DNA from: Ptychodera flava
Lineage: Eukaryota > Hemichordata > Enteropneusta > Ptychoderidae
Reading direction: 5' to 3'
NCBI RefSeq assembly: GCF_041260155.1
Contig: NW_027248277.1
Location: forward strand, 20,364,872 to 20,428,871
Length of the DNA: 64,000 bases
Below are positions 24,510 to 36,060 of the stretch, in pieces. Position 1 is the first letter of the stretch, and each line of letters begins with the position of its first letter. The notes below the pieces were generated by a model that was given only the letters and a program-made list of their open reading frames with translations, did no database searches and was not told the origin of the DNA. A program made the position numbers and the translations under genes.

Positions 24510-26170
24510 TCTATGAGTGGCTGTGGTTCCGGAAAGATTGTGGGTATTTTCAAAGTCTAATACCACTTGACAATTGCCATGTGACTACGGTACGACAAAA
24601 CTGAACAGACGCTTTGTCGTACCAATATCTGGCACAAAAACTGAAAACGGTCGAAGCCAGTTCTGCGTAAGACTCCACTCGATTTACGACTACTATAGCT
24701 TCCTGTATTGACTGCTACTAGAAATTCATATTTTAAATGTATAACTGCTACTTCCGGCCCTTACTTATGACATAGCTTCATACGTCATACCTCATCTCAT
24801 CTCACCTCACCTCATGAGAAAGACAGAGTCTGTGTATTCGATCGTTCGGAAAAACGAATGATTTGGTCATTTGATCATAGCCTTGCAGTTAAAGAAAATT
24901 ATCTAAAATATTTATTACATCCACAAATTCAAAATTCAAATCTGCCTTATGGTAGACAACGGAGCGAGCGTTTGCTTCATCACTTGCCAACACTCCACGC
25001 GTGCTGCAAATACATCTGCCCTGGCGTAACCGACATTAAATTCAAAACGTTTAAATTCCGTGCCTATTGACCAATGAAAGAGGATTGATGTTAATTTCTT
25101 TAAAAGCAGAGGGCATGCAGTATCCAAATGTCAGAAAATAAAATCTTCTCGGAATGTTACTACGTTGGTTGTTATGGATGCCATGCTCGGCGAAGTGTCT
25201 TAGCAAAAACAGCAGAACAAGGTCGATCGACACTCTTTAGAAACAGTAAAAACGCACACCCCACTGATGAATAGCTGGCCTGTTAAATTTGGGAAGTGTG
25301 CCCTCACAATAAGTGCAGGTATAATATGAATTCCAAAAAAAAAAAATGGAAAAAGTCCATGGAAATATGTGCTGTGTAAATTTTCTCCTGTACTACAGTT
25401 TGATGCGGACCATCGATAGTGCAGTCAGTCAACAATATGCCGTTGATGCTATATACACATCTAGGTACACACGGTCAAGTGCCCCCTTGCATTGCAGGGC
25501 CAAAACGGTTCGATAATTTCAATTTGAGTCTTAATTTCCATCAAGCAATAGACTGTGGTCAAACATGGAGGTAAGGGTCAGCCACGGTCCGTGTGTCGGG
25601 GAGATTTTGGGTGAGCATATCATGGACCGCATTGTCATAATTATGGTCAGAAAATTCATAGTTAATAATCCCCTTATTATCTAACACTGTGAGCAAACTA
25701 ACTATATTTACACATAGTAATAGAGATGGCTCTTTTCGTAAAGGGTTAACAGGCGTTAATAGATGTAAGGATCGGCGAAGTTGAAATAGTTTTATCGAAT
25801 TATTGTGCGGTAGTATTTTCACTGTTTCTGATATATCTGAGTCAATGTCAAGGCCAGATTCCATGTTATCAATATTGTTAGCTTGCTCTGAGTACTTGTT
25901 ACTAATTTCTCTAATAAAAAAGCTAATGCAAAAACCAACCAGTGTTTACATACTTAACCTCAGACAATGCGTTGTCTTCCTTGATCCACTGGCGCTGGCC
26001 ACATTTCCCGCCTTTCGCGCGCGTTGACGCCAGGCCTGCCCCTTTTGCTGATGATCGGAAAATCGCTGAAATGTACTTGCTAGATTGGTAGATATCACTC
26101 ATGATATCACTCATGGAGTAATTTTAGTAGGGTACTGCACATGATGGCCCGTCATCTTTACTTGTAATTG
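24510..26170. other. Unit 1 intergenic sequence
   Basis: From about 25840 to 26150 it aligns with the upstream region of the other units (for example the word cagacaatgcgttgtcttcc, near 25960 and 36930). The left part has no counterpart in them. A minus-strand frame of 101 codons at 25559-25864 has no recognised domain. In the unit-1 version the GTAAGC donor of the equivalent frame in other units is lost. Confidence 0.4.
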
Positions 26171-26212
26171 TCACATTAGGGGAAGGCTCCATTAACTTTG
26201 ATGGTACCTGAA

Positions 26213-26240
26213 ACCCGAGTTGCTGCCTGCCAACTCGGGT
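26213..26240. repeat. 10-bp perfect hairpin at the left end of the insertion
   Basis: ACCCGAGTTG and CAACTCGGGT flank an 8-nt loop. It overlaps the inner part of the terminal inverted repeat. Confidence 0.7.
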
Positions 26241-27597
26241 GACAAACAGAAGACTTTTAATCCCCAAGGTGTTAATTTTCCATTGTTGCGATTATCTTAT
26301 CGAGCTGGTGCTATGATAGGAACGTCAGGGCTGTAACGACTCACTCAATACCACGGGCACACACATATGCTTGGACATGGAACTATGTTGACAGGAAAAA
26401 GTGAACTGCCCTTTTTCAATGCAAGTAATCTAGTTTATTCTTTAATTTAGGCTCTAAACTAAGTTTTAGAAATATGATGAAACAAAATATCGTTCTTCGT
26501 TCATTTTCATTCAAGTTTCCTATTTTCAGACGCTTCACTTCAGTAACGCGCATTGATCATATATGCAAATGTGATCAGAACAGCATGGTACGTTCTTTCC
26601 ATGTAGCGATATTTTTCTTGCACTTGCAAACAACGTAACGAGTGAGTAAGGACTCCAAGAGCTGCGCGTATCCTGTGACATTACATCTCGTATAGAGCGA
26701 ATTTAAGTCAATGAATTGCTAGCCGGATCCGTCTGTAAACAGTATGGCCACTCGTACATATTATAAGAAAGGAGAAATAGTAGAGGCAGAACGAGGCCGG
26801 TCGGCGGACGGCACAATTTTCAGTGATTTAATTCACGATATTAATTTCACAATAAAACGAATTCGCGAGCTTACCATTGATTTTTGGTGATGTTGAATAT
26901 AATTGAAAAAGATAGCTAAATTCCAGTGTTCATGTTTGATAAATTCCAAATTGACGACACCCAACGTCAGCCTGTACGACACCGTATGTGCACAACACAC
27001 CTGCAGTCGATTAGTCGATTGTGACACAGTAAGCTTACACATAATGCAATGTCGGTCGACCCACAGCCTCTCTGCCATGCATTTCTGCAGTTGTCTTTCC
27101 TATTCTGCTCAGTTAACAGACATGATTTCACAGAATATTACACAAAAACATATTTTATCATATTTGGAGGCACTGAATACTAGCATTGCAAGAGAAAGCG
27201 ACGACAAATTTTCCGGTTTGATTCCAGCCGTTAATTGCTTGTGCTACGTCAACACACTCGCAGCGATCAACCCCAGAAATTATCGCACACTATCATCATT
27301 TACGATGGGAGAAGGATCACGAAAAACAAACACCGTTTCAAGATATGATGATTTCTGTCTTCGTGTCGTAGATAGACGCAGAGAACACTTAATAGAGCCC
27401 AAAACAGCGAAAATTCGAGAAAAGCGTACACACAATCGGGGACTGTGGCATGCAGGACGAACCCAAGCTACGCATTATCACGTGACTGCCCCTCGTATGG
27501 CGGTTTGGCTGTGCGGTCCAGGTGATTGACACCTTTTACAATAGGCGTTTCCAGACCGGTGGATGGAGGGACTGTGGTCGACCTGAAATTTGACACT

Positions 27598-27780
27598 GTG
27601 ATCGACGTAGCGTTTCAAAAGTACGAAAAATGAGACCAAGTAATTGTTTGTTTATTTAGATTTGATCTAAAACCTCCCAAAACCAACAGACAAAGTCCTA
27701 CTCTTACGCAGAAAATCAACGTTTTCAAGCGTAGACTCCCACGTAGACTTTCCCTTCCGTTTAAACCACGGCCCCTCCAC
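27598..27780 (+). repeat. Left copy of a ~180-bp direct repeat around the LINE fragment
   Basis: Shares 'gcgtttcaaaagta.gaaaaatgagac' and the following ~150 bp with 29018-29200. The LINE fragment lies exactly between the two copies. Confidence 0.65.
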
Positions 27781-27805
27781 AAAACGCGATGTAGATCTAT
27801 GTAGT

Positions 27806-29013
27806 AGTAGTAGTAGTATGTTTATTATAGTGACATGTAATTACCAAAGTATATAACTCAAAGAGAAAAATACAGGATGAATTACCCAGCCCATCGGGCT
27901 TATAAGTCACTATGAAATATAATTCATTTAACAAATCATTGAGGATGCTATATAATTAGAAAAACAAAGAAATCTCACAAATCACTAATTAGGAACATAC
28001 AAAACATTTCGTCGCCTATTAAAAGCTCTATTAATGAATTTTGAGGTAACTCTTGGGTGATTTACCATGATATGTTTTAGCTTACATATATCATCGTGAG
28101 AAAAAAATTCAGGACAAGATTCACTGACAGAATTATATAAAGAAAACCGTAAGTCATCATACAATTAGCAATGGAAAATAAAATGAACTTCATCCTCGAC
28201 ATCATTCGAATCACATAGTTTACATGTACGATTGGCCACTGCCTCGCCTCTATATCGCCCTGTTTCAACCCTGAGAGGAAGGATACCAAAACGAAACTGG
28301 GCAAACAGAGACCTTTCTGATCGAGATAAGTCCAAGTTTAGGTAGCCTTCAGTGCTGTACTCTGTCTTAAAAGTGGAATAAGTACGGAGTTTTGGTTTAT
28401 TTAATACATTATTGTACCAATTTTCAACACAACTTAATTGTTTGTTCTCCTTGACCCTATCTATGTCACAAGGTGTCACATCATCAATGTCTAAACTTTC
28501 AAAAATATTATGCAACTCTGCTGACCAATTTCCAGCACACAAGTAATTATCCCATAAAAAAATTTTCTTGGTCAATCTATTTTCGTCCAAACAATTCAGT
28601 CTGTTCCAGTAACGAACCATATTAACCCATCTACGAGTGATACACATGTCCCAGCCGGTATCTCCAAGAACAGCAAGTTTAGGCGCAAATTTATGTACTC
28701 CCAGAAAATAACGCAGTGCCCTGTTTTGGACTAATTCAGGAAAAAGAAAGTTCTCATAGCCCCAGATTGATGAACAATAATCAAGAATAGGAGTTACAGA
28801 GGCATTAAACAGTTTAGTGAAAGTATTAACCCCATGTTGTTTAGATATTTAAATTTTGAGCAAATCAATCCCAGAGCCCTACCAGCAGAATCAGCTTGTG
28901 CTTCGGCAGTTACTGAAAAATCTAAGAACTCGTCAAACATAATACCGAGATATTTATATCTCGAAGCAAAAGCAATTTCATCCGTACCAATGTGAAAACG
29001 GAAATCATCTATG
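27806..29013 (-). pseudogene. 3' part of a LINE (C-terminal RT ORF), minus strand
   Basis: The minus-strand frame at 28165-28647 and its continuation upstream resemble the C-terminal region of jockey/CR1/L2-type LINE ORF2: 'LAVLGDTGW', 'NMVRYWNRL', 'FRFGILPLRVETGRYRG', then a Cys/His motif (CKLCDS...EDEVHFIFHC). The upstream part is open in other frames with one break near 28850. The element's 3' end runs into a (TAC)n tract at 27806-27820, a simple-repeat terminus as such elements often have. The catalytic RT core is missing, so the copy is 5'-truncated. I cannot place it in a clade more exactly. Confidence 0.65.
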
Positions 29014-29017
29014 ATGG

Positions 29018-29200
29018 ATTGACGTGGCGTTTCAAAAGTATGAAAAATGAGACTCAGTAACTTTTGGTTGCTTTACATTTGATCAAAAACCTACCAATCA
29101 GACGAGGCCCAACTCATACGCAGAAAACAAAAGCTCTGGAGCGTCGACTTTCTCTTCCGCGTTTGAGACTTTCTTCTCTTTCGCGTTTGAGAGAAACAAA
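29018..29200 (+). repeat. Right copy of the ~180-bp direct repeat
   Basis: Partner of 27598-27780, clearly diverged from it. It is far longer than a LINE target-site duplication, so it was probably present as a duplication before or independently of the LINE. Confidence 0.6.
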
Positions 29201-30222
29201 CGTCGGCTTTATTCGGAAACGGCCGGCTATTGGCGGGCGTAACGTCAGTCCAATGGTAAGCTGCACCCGATGTGAACGTCGGAATAATTCGGGCTGTAGT
29301 CGGGAAAGCAAGGATGACCTCGAGAGCGATTCCCAGTACAGTACACGTTCGCAGATCGCGGTACTACAGGCTGATACTAGATAGCAACAAGTTCACCGCG
29401 TAAATTGCCAGATTACATATAGCCACATCGGCACTTCTGAAATGTTATCTCCGGCTTGCAAGACAACAAAAATATCAAAATATTATTATCAAAACCAGAA
29501 TTTCGGGGCTAGAGAGCGAAACATTGCTGAAAAGTAGTCGGCCAAAATACGGAAGTAGCCAGTCAATTTGGCGGGCATCCGGCTAAAAATGAACACGCGG
29601 ATTCAAACAGAGAGGCCTGTTGCGATGGACAAGTAGCCGTTGGCTTTTGACCAGAAACATAAGTGAGTGTTCATTGATAATTCAAAGACTGGATCCGTTG
29701 ACACCAAGGTTTGCTCGTGACTTTCATTGCATTGCACGCACCTTTCCGCAATGATAGTCTGAACTGAAATTGAAAGAGCACGTTTTAGTAAAAGTCCTGT
29801 TTTGTTGTGCTGAAGTCCTGTTTTGTTGTGCTGATTTTCGCTACCGTACTTTCTTTTATAGGGGTATAAACATTCATACAAAAATAGCTTTTCGTATGCA
29901 AAATCAGCGTACGTTAATTAACTGCTAGTATTGTTTAAGCAGCATTTTATTTGAAAGGGATTCTATAGTACACTCGTTTTTGTAAACTCTTCATGCAATT
30001 TTATGAATTAAATGATGACCTCAAAGTAACAGCAAGTGCTGGACGGCACTTTCAACGCTGGTCGGAAATCCTGAGTGCCGGACAGGGGGGGGGGGCATCA
30101 TCAAGTCAGGCGCCGACTGGCATTGGCCCTGCTAAAAGTAGTTCCGACAGTGCTAATGTTTTGTTTACACTAAAAGATAATCTGTTCGCATATGTTGACA
30201 TAGAGATTAATCCTCTGATAAC
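29201..30222. other. Interior of the insertion, no gene seen
   Basis: Contains a run of nine G near 30088 and short chance frames. No domain, splice pair or repeat of note was found. Confidence 0.4.
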
Positions 30223-31068
30223 CAACTCGGGTTACTCGGGTACGTCCAAGTTAATGGAGCGTTCCCCTCATGAATTATCGCTTACATTGGAACAACAGTG
30301 CAAATTTAAAAATGTAAACAAACAAACCACGTGATAAAAAATCTATGTTCACTGGTGTGACAGAAACTAAGTACAGGATGTAGACTCAGGATCAGACTAC
30401 TACCCGTGGATCTTTATTGTACATAACCTATTTCGAAACCGTTTACCCGTTTACAATTGCTGATATTGTTGCACAGCATAAATCTAGTTTCTGAACTACG
30501 AAAAGAAATGTGTACTTAGGTAAGTTGGAATTGTGATTGTAGAGTTTTTGGGACAGAAAAGAACACTAGAAATGTGTTTAATTAACATCCTGTCACATTT
30601 AAGATGATTTCACTCTATTATATATCTAATTACGCATCTTAGTGATTATAACCAGTCCTGATAGACGAATAAGCTAGAAGTCACGGTGAACTGGTTTCTC
30701 TGCTTTGCATTCATCAAGGCGTTACCATCAGATAGTTTATAAAATTACATTATTGGTGTTGTTGTATTTTTTCTCCTAGTTAAAACTCATTTAGCCGTCT
30801 GTGATTTCTTGCATTTAAATTGTAGTTGAAGAAGATGCCCTTCAATATTTTATTTGCGTAAGTTGTGTGTTTCAAATCTAATGAGTATTCCAACACAGCC
30901 TATGAATAATTACCAGAGAAATTATAATTTCATTTCACTTCAATGCACTGCGCAGTGAATGAAGAATTACAGTCTTAGCATTAAAATCACTTTGAGTGAG
31001 AAAGTCGACTCACCTTCATTCACATCCGTTAGAGTTTTTGTGTGTAACTTCTCGAAATTACCGCAACC

Positions 31069-31139
31069 CTCCTGTTAGTGTCGATGGAACTTTCTTTTTG
31101 ATATAGTACTTGCATCTGTGTTGAAGTTTTGAATAAATA

Positions 31140-31220
<81 letters not shown>

Positions 31221-31285
31221 TGTATGTATATGTATGTATGCGTGTAGATTTTTTTGTCTGTCTGTCTTTCTCTTTGTTGTTTTGT
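31069..31285 (+). mobile_element. Penelope-like 3' tail in unit 2 with (TA)n
   Basis: Resembles 17990-18135 (ccctcctgtta..atgg.actttct..gttttgaata). It is followed by a (TA)n run at 31147-31217 and a GTCT-rich tract. Confidence 0.5.
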
Positions 31286-32052
31286 CCAATACCTACCCAT
31301 ACTACCTGCTTATACCTAACAAAATTTATCAATTCATAGCTTGTGGAATTAATGAACAGACGCATAAAAACACTTGCAAGAAAAAACACGCCTTTACTAG
31401 AGAAATATGGAACTGCATCAAGCGAAGGCAATGCCGCCTTTGCCTGCAGAGTATATATTATGCAATATTAGAGTATGGGTAAATTTAATCCTTCACAGCG
31501 TGACACACTGAAAGAAGATTCTGCATTGTAGTAGAACAATTGGAAAGAATAGTAACGGTGGATAATGGCATGTAGTTTCTGGACTGATTCTGCACAGTTT
31601 TGTCAGCATTCAAAGGATTGAAATGACTTTTCGCTACTGCGACAGGATTTGAATTTCAAATTATTCATTCTACAGTGTCAATCAACATTACCACTAGAAT
31701 GAAACGTTCCTTGCAAATCTATTAGTATTTTTACTAGGACATCATGATAAATTGTGCAAAAAGTATTTGTCATTGGGGATTCCAGCCAAAACATGCGTTT
31801 GAATGGGTTACCGTAGCTAGCCATAATTAAGTTTGCATGTTAAAATACAAAGGTAACGCATTCATGCTAGGCGATTGAGTGTAATGACATTTAGCTAAAA
31901 AGATACCTATATTTTTCCTAAGAGACAGAGCCGCTACCCATCGTTATCTTCTTACATCAAACACCAGATGACAGTACACCACTATCACAAAGAGTTACGA
32001 TAGCCACGTCAATAGCTATGGTGATGCTATTTTGCCGCGGCCGATATAGACT

Positions 32053-33678
32053 TCAGCAGAGCCATTTCATTTGTTCTTCATACACCTTGTTATTGAGTTC
32101 GGCGACGTCCGACTGCAATCTATGGCAAAAATCACGGTCCCGATCTTTCTGGCACCTGACCTTCGCAGCGTTCTGTACGGATCTGAGTTTAGCAAGATCA
32201 GCTTCAAAGTCGCTATCATAGTTCGCAACCCTTCTCCAGAAAGTATTGTTGAAAAAGTTGTACAAGCGTATATCTGCAGGTGATAATTCTGTTATAATAT
32301 CTCGCATTTGATTGTTGATCGGTGGTTGATACTTGGTGTGCACTTTGCAAGAATTATAGATAACGTCCTCAAAGTTCCAACACATTGTCTTTTTGAGTAA
32401 AACAAGCGACTCGTCGAAGTACTCCAAAAGCATGACAAGGTCGAGCTCTCCGTTCAGTCTTTCTAACGCTGCAAGTGAAGATGTCTTGTTTGCATAAACA
32501 TCTAGGCCAAAGCGGGTGGAAAAGGAGTTTGTCCAATGTAGTAATGATTTGTCAACTTTGATGTCTTCCAAGAGGTCACTTAGATATCGCGCGAAAGGGT
32601 CTGGTGACATCGCAAGGTTCATACCTCTTCTACTGTAATAAAACCGTGATTTCAGATGTGTGTATGGCGATCGTACAATCGTGAAATACTTAGCATTTGG
32701 AATGATACGTTTAAGTGACAGGCGATCATACATGTCAATGTGCAAACAAATATAATCATATCCTGGAAAATCGCTACAATTATAGTATAAAATCCCGAGA
32801 CGATGATTCTTCTTGTCCAGTCTTATAAGATAGTCTTCAATGGTTAATTTTTTCAAGGCTGCCACAAGTTTATTCTTCATACCAAAACGAAGCAACAACG
32901 AAGACACTGTGCTTCCACCTGTCTTTTCTGGTTTTACGAAGACGAATTTTGTCAAGGGTTTGCAAGATCGAGTCGATGAGGTTACATCATCGTAGGAAGA
33001 TGTTTTGCTGTAAGATTGGCCCTTGCCACTTATGTTGGTGTTTGTGTGTTCATCCGTTAGATGGTTCGGGCTTAAGCAAAACAATGAAAAGAACAGAATG
33101 CAATACATTTTGAGTATATGTCAGGAAATATTGGCAACAAAAGTAACATTTGGCATCATCAACGTAAATATGGATTAGGTAGAGAAAGTGATATAATCTC
33201 AGGGACAGATATTAGGACTGCCAAACTTTTATTTTGACCTACTTCTTTAGGGACTCATCTTGAAGCGGATATATAAAGCTCTCAATATTATTGTTATGTC
33301 CTTGAAAGAGAATAGTATGATCGCTGGAAGTTCATATATTGCGAGGCACGAACTATGGTTATATGACACAAAACGATTATGAGCGGTGGTTTGGCAGTTT
33401 ACATGGAGTCTTGTTCTGTATATCAAATTATGAGGTTTGGATAAAAATGTATACTCTTCGACTTCGATGCAAAAAGAATGAGAAATCACTCACAGAATGA
33501 TCATCCGTGAAATTCTGGTAAGGTTATTCCAAGAAAGTGCTGACAACAAAGAAACCATACCAACGACGAAAATCAACATGTTGGTTCTGCTACAGCCGCA
33601 CGTCACTGTAATAGAAACACAAGGACTGAACAGCAGAGAACAAATACGACTTTAACTATCTATCTCTGTATGTCTGTA

Positions 33679-33717
<39 letters not shown>

Positions 33718-34430
33718 ATGTATGTATGTATGTATGTATGTATGTATGTATGTATGTATGTATGTATGTATGTATGTATGTATGTATGTATGTATGTATG
33801 TTTGTACGTTCGTACGTATGTATGTGTGCACGTATGTATATACGTATGTACGTACGTATGATAGGTAGGTAGGTAGGTAGGGAGGGAGGGAGGGAGGCAG
33901 GGGAGGGAGAGAGGGAGGGCGGAAGGGAGGGAGGGAGCTAATCGATAATTATAGCATTGTCACTTGTGAAAAATATCGGCAAACGTTTCTAGCTGCGCCT
34001 AAATGAATCGAATCGCAGGGATTTTGCTAAGAAAAACTTTTAACTTTCCTGCATTTTAGTGTACTAAATTTTCCGAACACAATTGAAACTCATATGGGAT
34101 AATTGGAACTATATATTTTTCAAATATCTCAAAAGTGTGATGTGCCCTACGGCTGAATGTTACGACATCAGAAATTACCCATAAAAACAAGTGTATTGCT
34201 TAGAAAGAAAAACAGATGAGCTTATATTTGCTGATTTAGCTCATATTACTTCACTATCCAATTATCCAAAATTAGTTCCAATCGAGTTTCCGATAAAATC
34301 AGGGAGAAGCAATACGTGTCATTATTCGTGCCATTGTCCTGTGAAATGGAAAGGTTAAGTGTCAAAAATGTATTATTAAGATGGCAAAACTGGCATTGCA
34401 TATCTTACCTTTTGAAGGGGTTGACTTCAT
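32053..34430 (-). CDS. Gal3ST-like sulfotransferase, copy 2 (intact, three exons)
   Basis: Predicted to transfer sulfate from PAPS to a galactose-containing glycan in the Golgi. Exons: 34409-34430, 33494-33605, 32053-33070; introns 33606-34408 and 33071-33493. Donors are AAAAG|GTAAGA and TCT|GTGAGT; acceptors are ttctattacag and ttttgcttaag. Phases join exactly to give 383 residues. The tail MKSTPSKVTCGCSRTN is followed by a hydrophobic anchor (residues 17-33, MLIFVVGMVSLLSALSW), so this is a type II membrane protein. The 5'-PAPS loop EKTGGSTV lies at 93-100, the 3'-PAPS segment YFTIVRSPYTHLKSRFYY at about 173-190, and the family motif EYFDESLVLLKK at 261-272. The ATG at 33108 lies in the intron-2 pyrimidine tract and is probably not a start. 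Acceptor sugar and paralogue type cannot be told. Confidence 0.9.
33667..33936 (+). repeat. Compound microsatellite in intron 1 of copy 2
   Basis: (GTCT)n, then (ATGT)n, then GGTA/GGGA runs. The same compound repeat occupies intron 1 of copies 3-5, with different lengths. Confidence 0.95.
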
Positions 34431-34568
34431 GGTCGTTACTTTTGAGGGTTGCCTTTTAAAATGCGAATCTGCAAAGACTGTAGTAGTTCCGCAGACTCCC
34501 AGTAATATTAAGATATTTCCACTCGGCTGACAACGAACAGCATCTAACACGCTGAACGACTTCACCCG

Positions 34569-34575
34569 ATTTATA
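34569..34575 (-). promoter_or_regulatory. Possible TATA box of Gal3ST copy 2
   Basis: TATAAAT on the minus strand about 140 bp before the start codon. Copy 5 keeps it; copies 3 and 4 read GATAAAT at the same place, so its role is uncertain. Confidence 0.25.
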
Positions 34576-34873
34576 GTCAAAATTCACTGATAGATATCAC
34601 CATTTTCTGCAGATGTAACAGCTTGCGGAAAAGCAAACACGCAAGCCTTTCATGTTTTAAAGATTAAACGAACATTCGAGATTTTCCTTTTAACATCGTA
34701 ACCTTAATAACAGAGCAGTGGCTATTAATATTTATTGTCATATGCAGACAGTGTGCTGAAAAGATAAATCTCTGTAGGTGATATAATGGCATCGAGCGCA
34801 CAATTTGTTTGTGAAAATTGGGATCTCTCAGTTTAGAGTCAGAAATACAACACTGTACTTTTGACAATACGAT

Positions 34874-34941
34874 GGCCTAGTGTAAGAGGGGCGTATCGCC
34901 TATGTTACAGTACGGAAAATACGCCCCTCTTTCGCTGGGCC
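34874..34941. repeat. Hairpin element upstream of Gal3ST copy 2
   Basis: GGCCTAGTGTAAGAGGGGCG pairs with the inverted right arm ending TTCGCTGGGCC over about 23 bp with three mismatches. It is part of the ancestral unit. Confidence 0.65.
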
Positions 34942-35218
34942 ATGGAATCGTTGCTGTGTTTGTGCTATAGAGATACATGTTTGTCACTGTGAAAAGCAAT
35001 GGCGTGTTTCTTTCGAGCCACGTGTGGCTAACGATCAATAAGTTGTATAAAATAAAACGAGCGATGCAAGGTCATAGTGATCCTAGCATATTTCCAATTG
35101 TATCTTCGTCGATAGTTTATTTGAAATATCACAGTCAAAATTAATAATATAAATAAAAAACACTACGGGAGTGCGGTAGAGCATAGTTATTGTGAGGGAA
35201 TTCAATAAAATTCGTTAT

Positions 35219-35590
35219 TAATCAGAGGGAGACAGCTTTGGCTTTGTCAGGATTCTCTGCTTCACCAAAGTCTTCCGAATGATGGATACAATCATACCCT
35301 CGCATCGAATATATGTATAACTGCATTTGTGATACGTTGGCAAGCCAGGGCAGCAGTTCTTAAGCCAAAAGACAACGTGAGGTCAAAGAATAATAAGTTT
35401 CGCCGAGTTTATTACAGAAAATGGAAGTCAGCTGGATCGGTAATTGCCGATAAGCGCTGCTTAAATCAAGCTTAAGCAATGGGCACCCATTCCCTTTTTG
35501 AGTCTCCATAGACGTAGAATTATCATTGGTTGGATGGATATTAAAGATGAAAATTCTAACCAAGATATTATCCGTTTTGGAGTCCACCAT
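35219..35590 (-). pseudogene. DIRS-like reverse transcriptase fragment, unit 2
   Basis: The minus-strand frame contains LLKLDLSSAYRQLPIQ and GETYYSLTSR, then (in another frame here, in one frame in units 3 and 4) FGLRTAALACQRITNAVIHI and SEDFGEAENPDKAKA. These match the DIRS-type RT pattern (KxDLxxAYRQLP, FGLRSAAxACQRxT, then a degenerate xDDFxGAE active-site region). The second Asp motif reads EDFGEAE, so the catalytic pair is damaged. It is a short dead fragment. Confidence 0.6.
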
Positions 35591-35610
35591 TTACTGAATG
35601 ATCGATTTAA

Positions 35611-36060
35611 AAGCTTAGATTGAAGACTAGGCGCCTATCGATTGACGCTATCATTTTTCTCCACTTTCCGAATGAGTGAGCTACTGAGTGGCGTGTCGAG
35701 GGGATTAGATGAAAATGTACCAGCTGTAGCCCCATTTGAATAGTTCAATGTCTATTGGTGTTTTTTGTGATAGAGTATGGCAATTTTGAAGCTAATTAGT
35801 ATATCAGCCAACCACGCTGTAAGAAAGCTGTCGGAAAGCGTAGATTGAAGGCTATGCGCCTATCGATCGACGCTATCTTTTTTCTCCACTGCCTGAATGG
35901 GTGAGGTACTAAGTTGAGCAACGAAGGGGTTAGCGAAAATGGACTAGCCGTGGCCCCTGCTGTCACTTCATCAATAATCCACCTTTCAACATGATCTGAA
36001 TAATTTAATAGCGATGAGTATGTAGCATATGAGCTAACCACACTATAAGAAATCACACAT
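35611..36060. repeat. ~225-bp direct repeat inside unit 2
   Basis: The block starting aagcttagattgaagactag at 35611 returns diverged at 35836 (aagcgtagattgaaggctat). Both share the 'gcgcctatcgat.gacgctatc' core. Units 3, 4 and the 61.7-kb part of unit 5 carry the same pair. Confidence 0.8.

Larger units (their letters stand above)
26178..30268. mobile_element. ~4.1-kb insertion with ~46-bp terminal inverted repeats
   Basis: The left end starts AGGGGAAGGCTCCATTAACT and runs to CCCGAGTTG at 26222. The right end (30223-30268), read on the other strand, starts AGGGGAACGCTCCATTAACT and also ends CCCGAGTTG. Units 2-4 lack the whole segment (for example around 37105) and read straight through a sequence like that flanking both ends here (AATT..C..ACATT), suggesting target duplication. 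No transposase was recognised inside. The cargo includes a LINE fragment, a pair of ~180-bp direct repeats and CpG-richer sequence near 27000-27550. It could be a large non-autonomous DNA transposon. Confidence 0.6.

Noticed and set aside
26903-27529. 208-codon plus-strand frame
   Set aside because: Longest unexplained frame in the window, but its composition is odd (many Cys, His, Ser), no domain is visible, it overlaps a minus-strand frame with a donor, and no splice partner was found.
31029-31431. Ile/Tyr repeat proteins with hydrophobic look
   Set aside because: Translations of (TA)n tracts. The same applies to the frames at 38135, 45000-45365 and 51989.
33071-33108. Start of the 351-codon ORF of Gal3ST copy 2 as the true N-terminus
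   Set aside because: The first 13 codons are a pyrimidine-rich acceptor tract ending in ttgcttaag, and the spliced model gives a better anchor in exact phase.
33670-33872. Cys/Val/Tyr repeat proteins
   Set aside because: Translations of the (GTCT)n and (ATGT)n tracts in intron 1. The same applies to the frames at 47601 and 54535-54925.
33667-33936. CRISPR-like array
   Set aside because: The regular repeats here are simple microsatellites without spacers, in a eukaryotic intron.
34664-34867. 67-codon minus-strand frame conserved in units 2-4
   Set aside because: Units are too similar for open frames to be informative. It is not kept intact in unit 1 or unit 5 and has no splice context.
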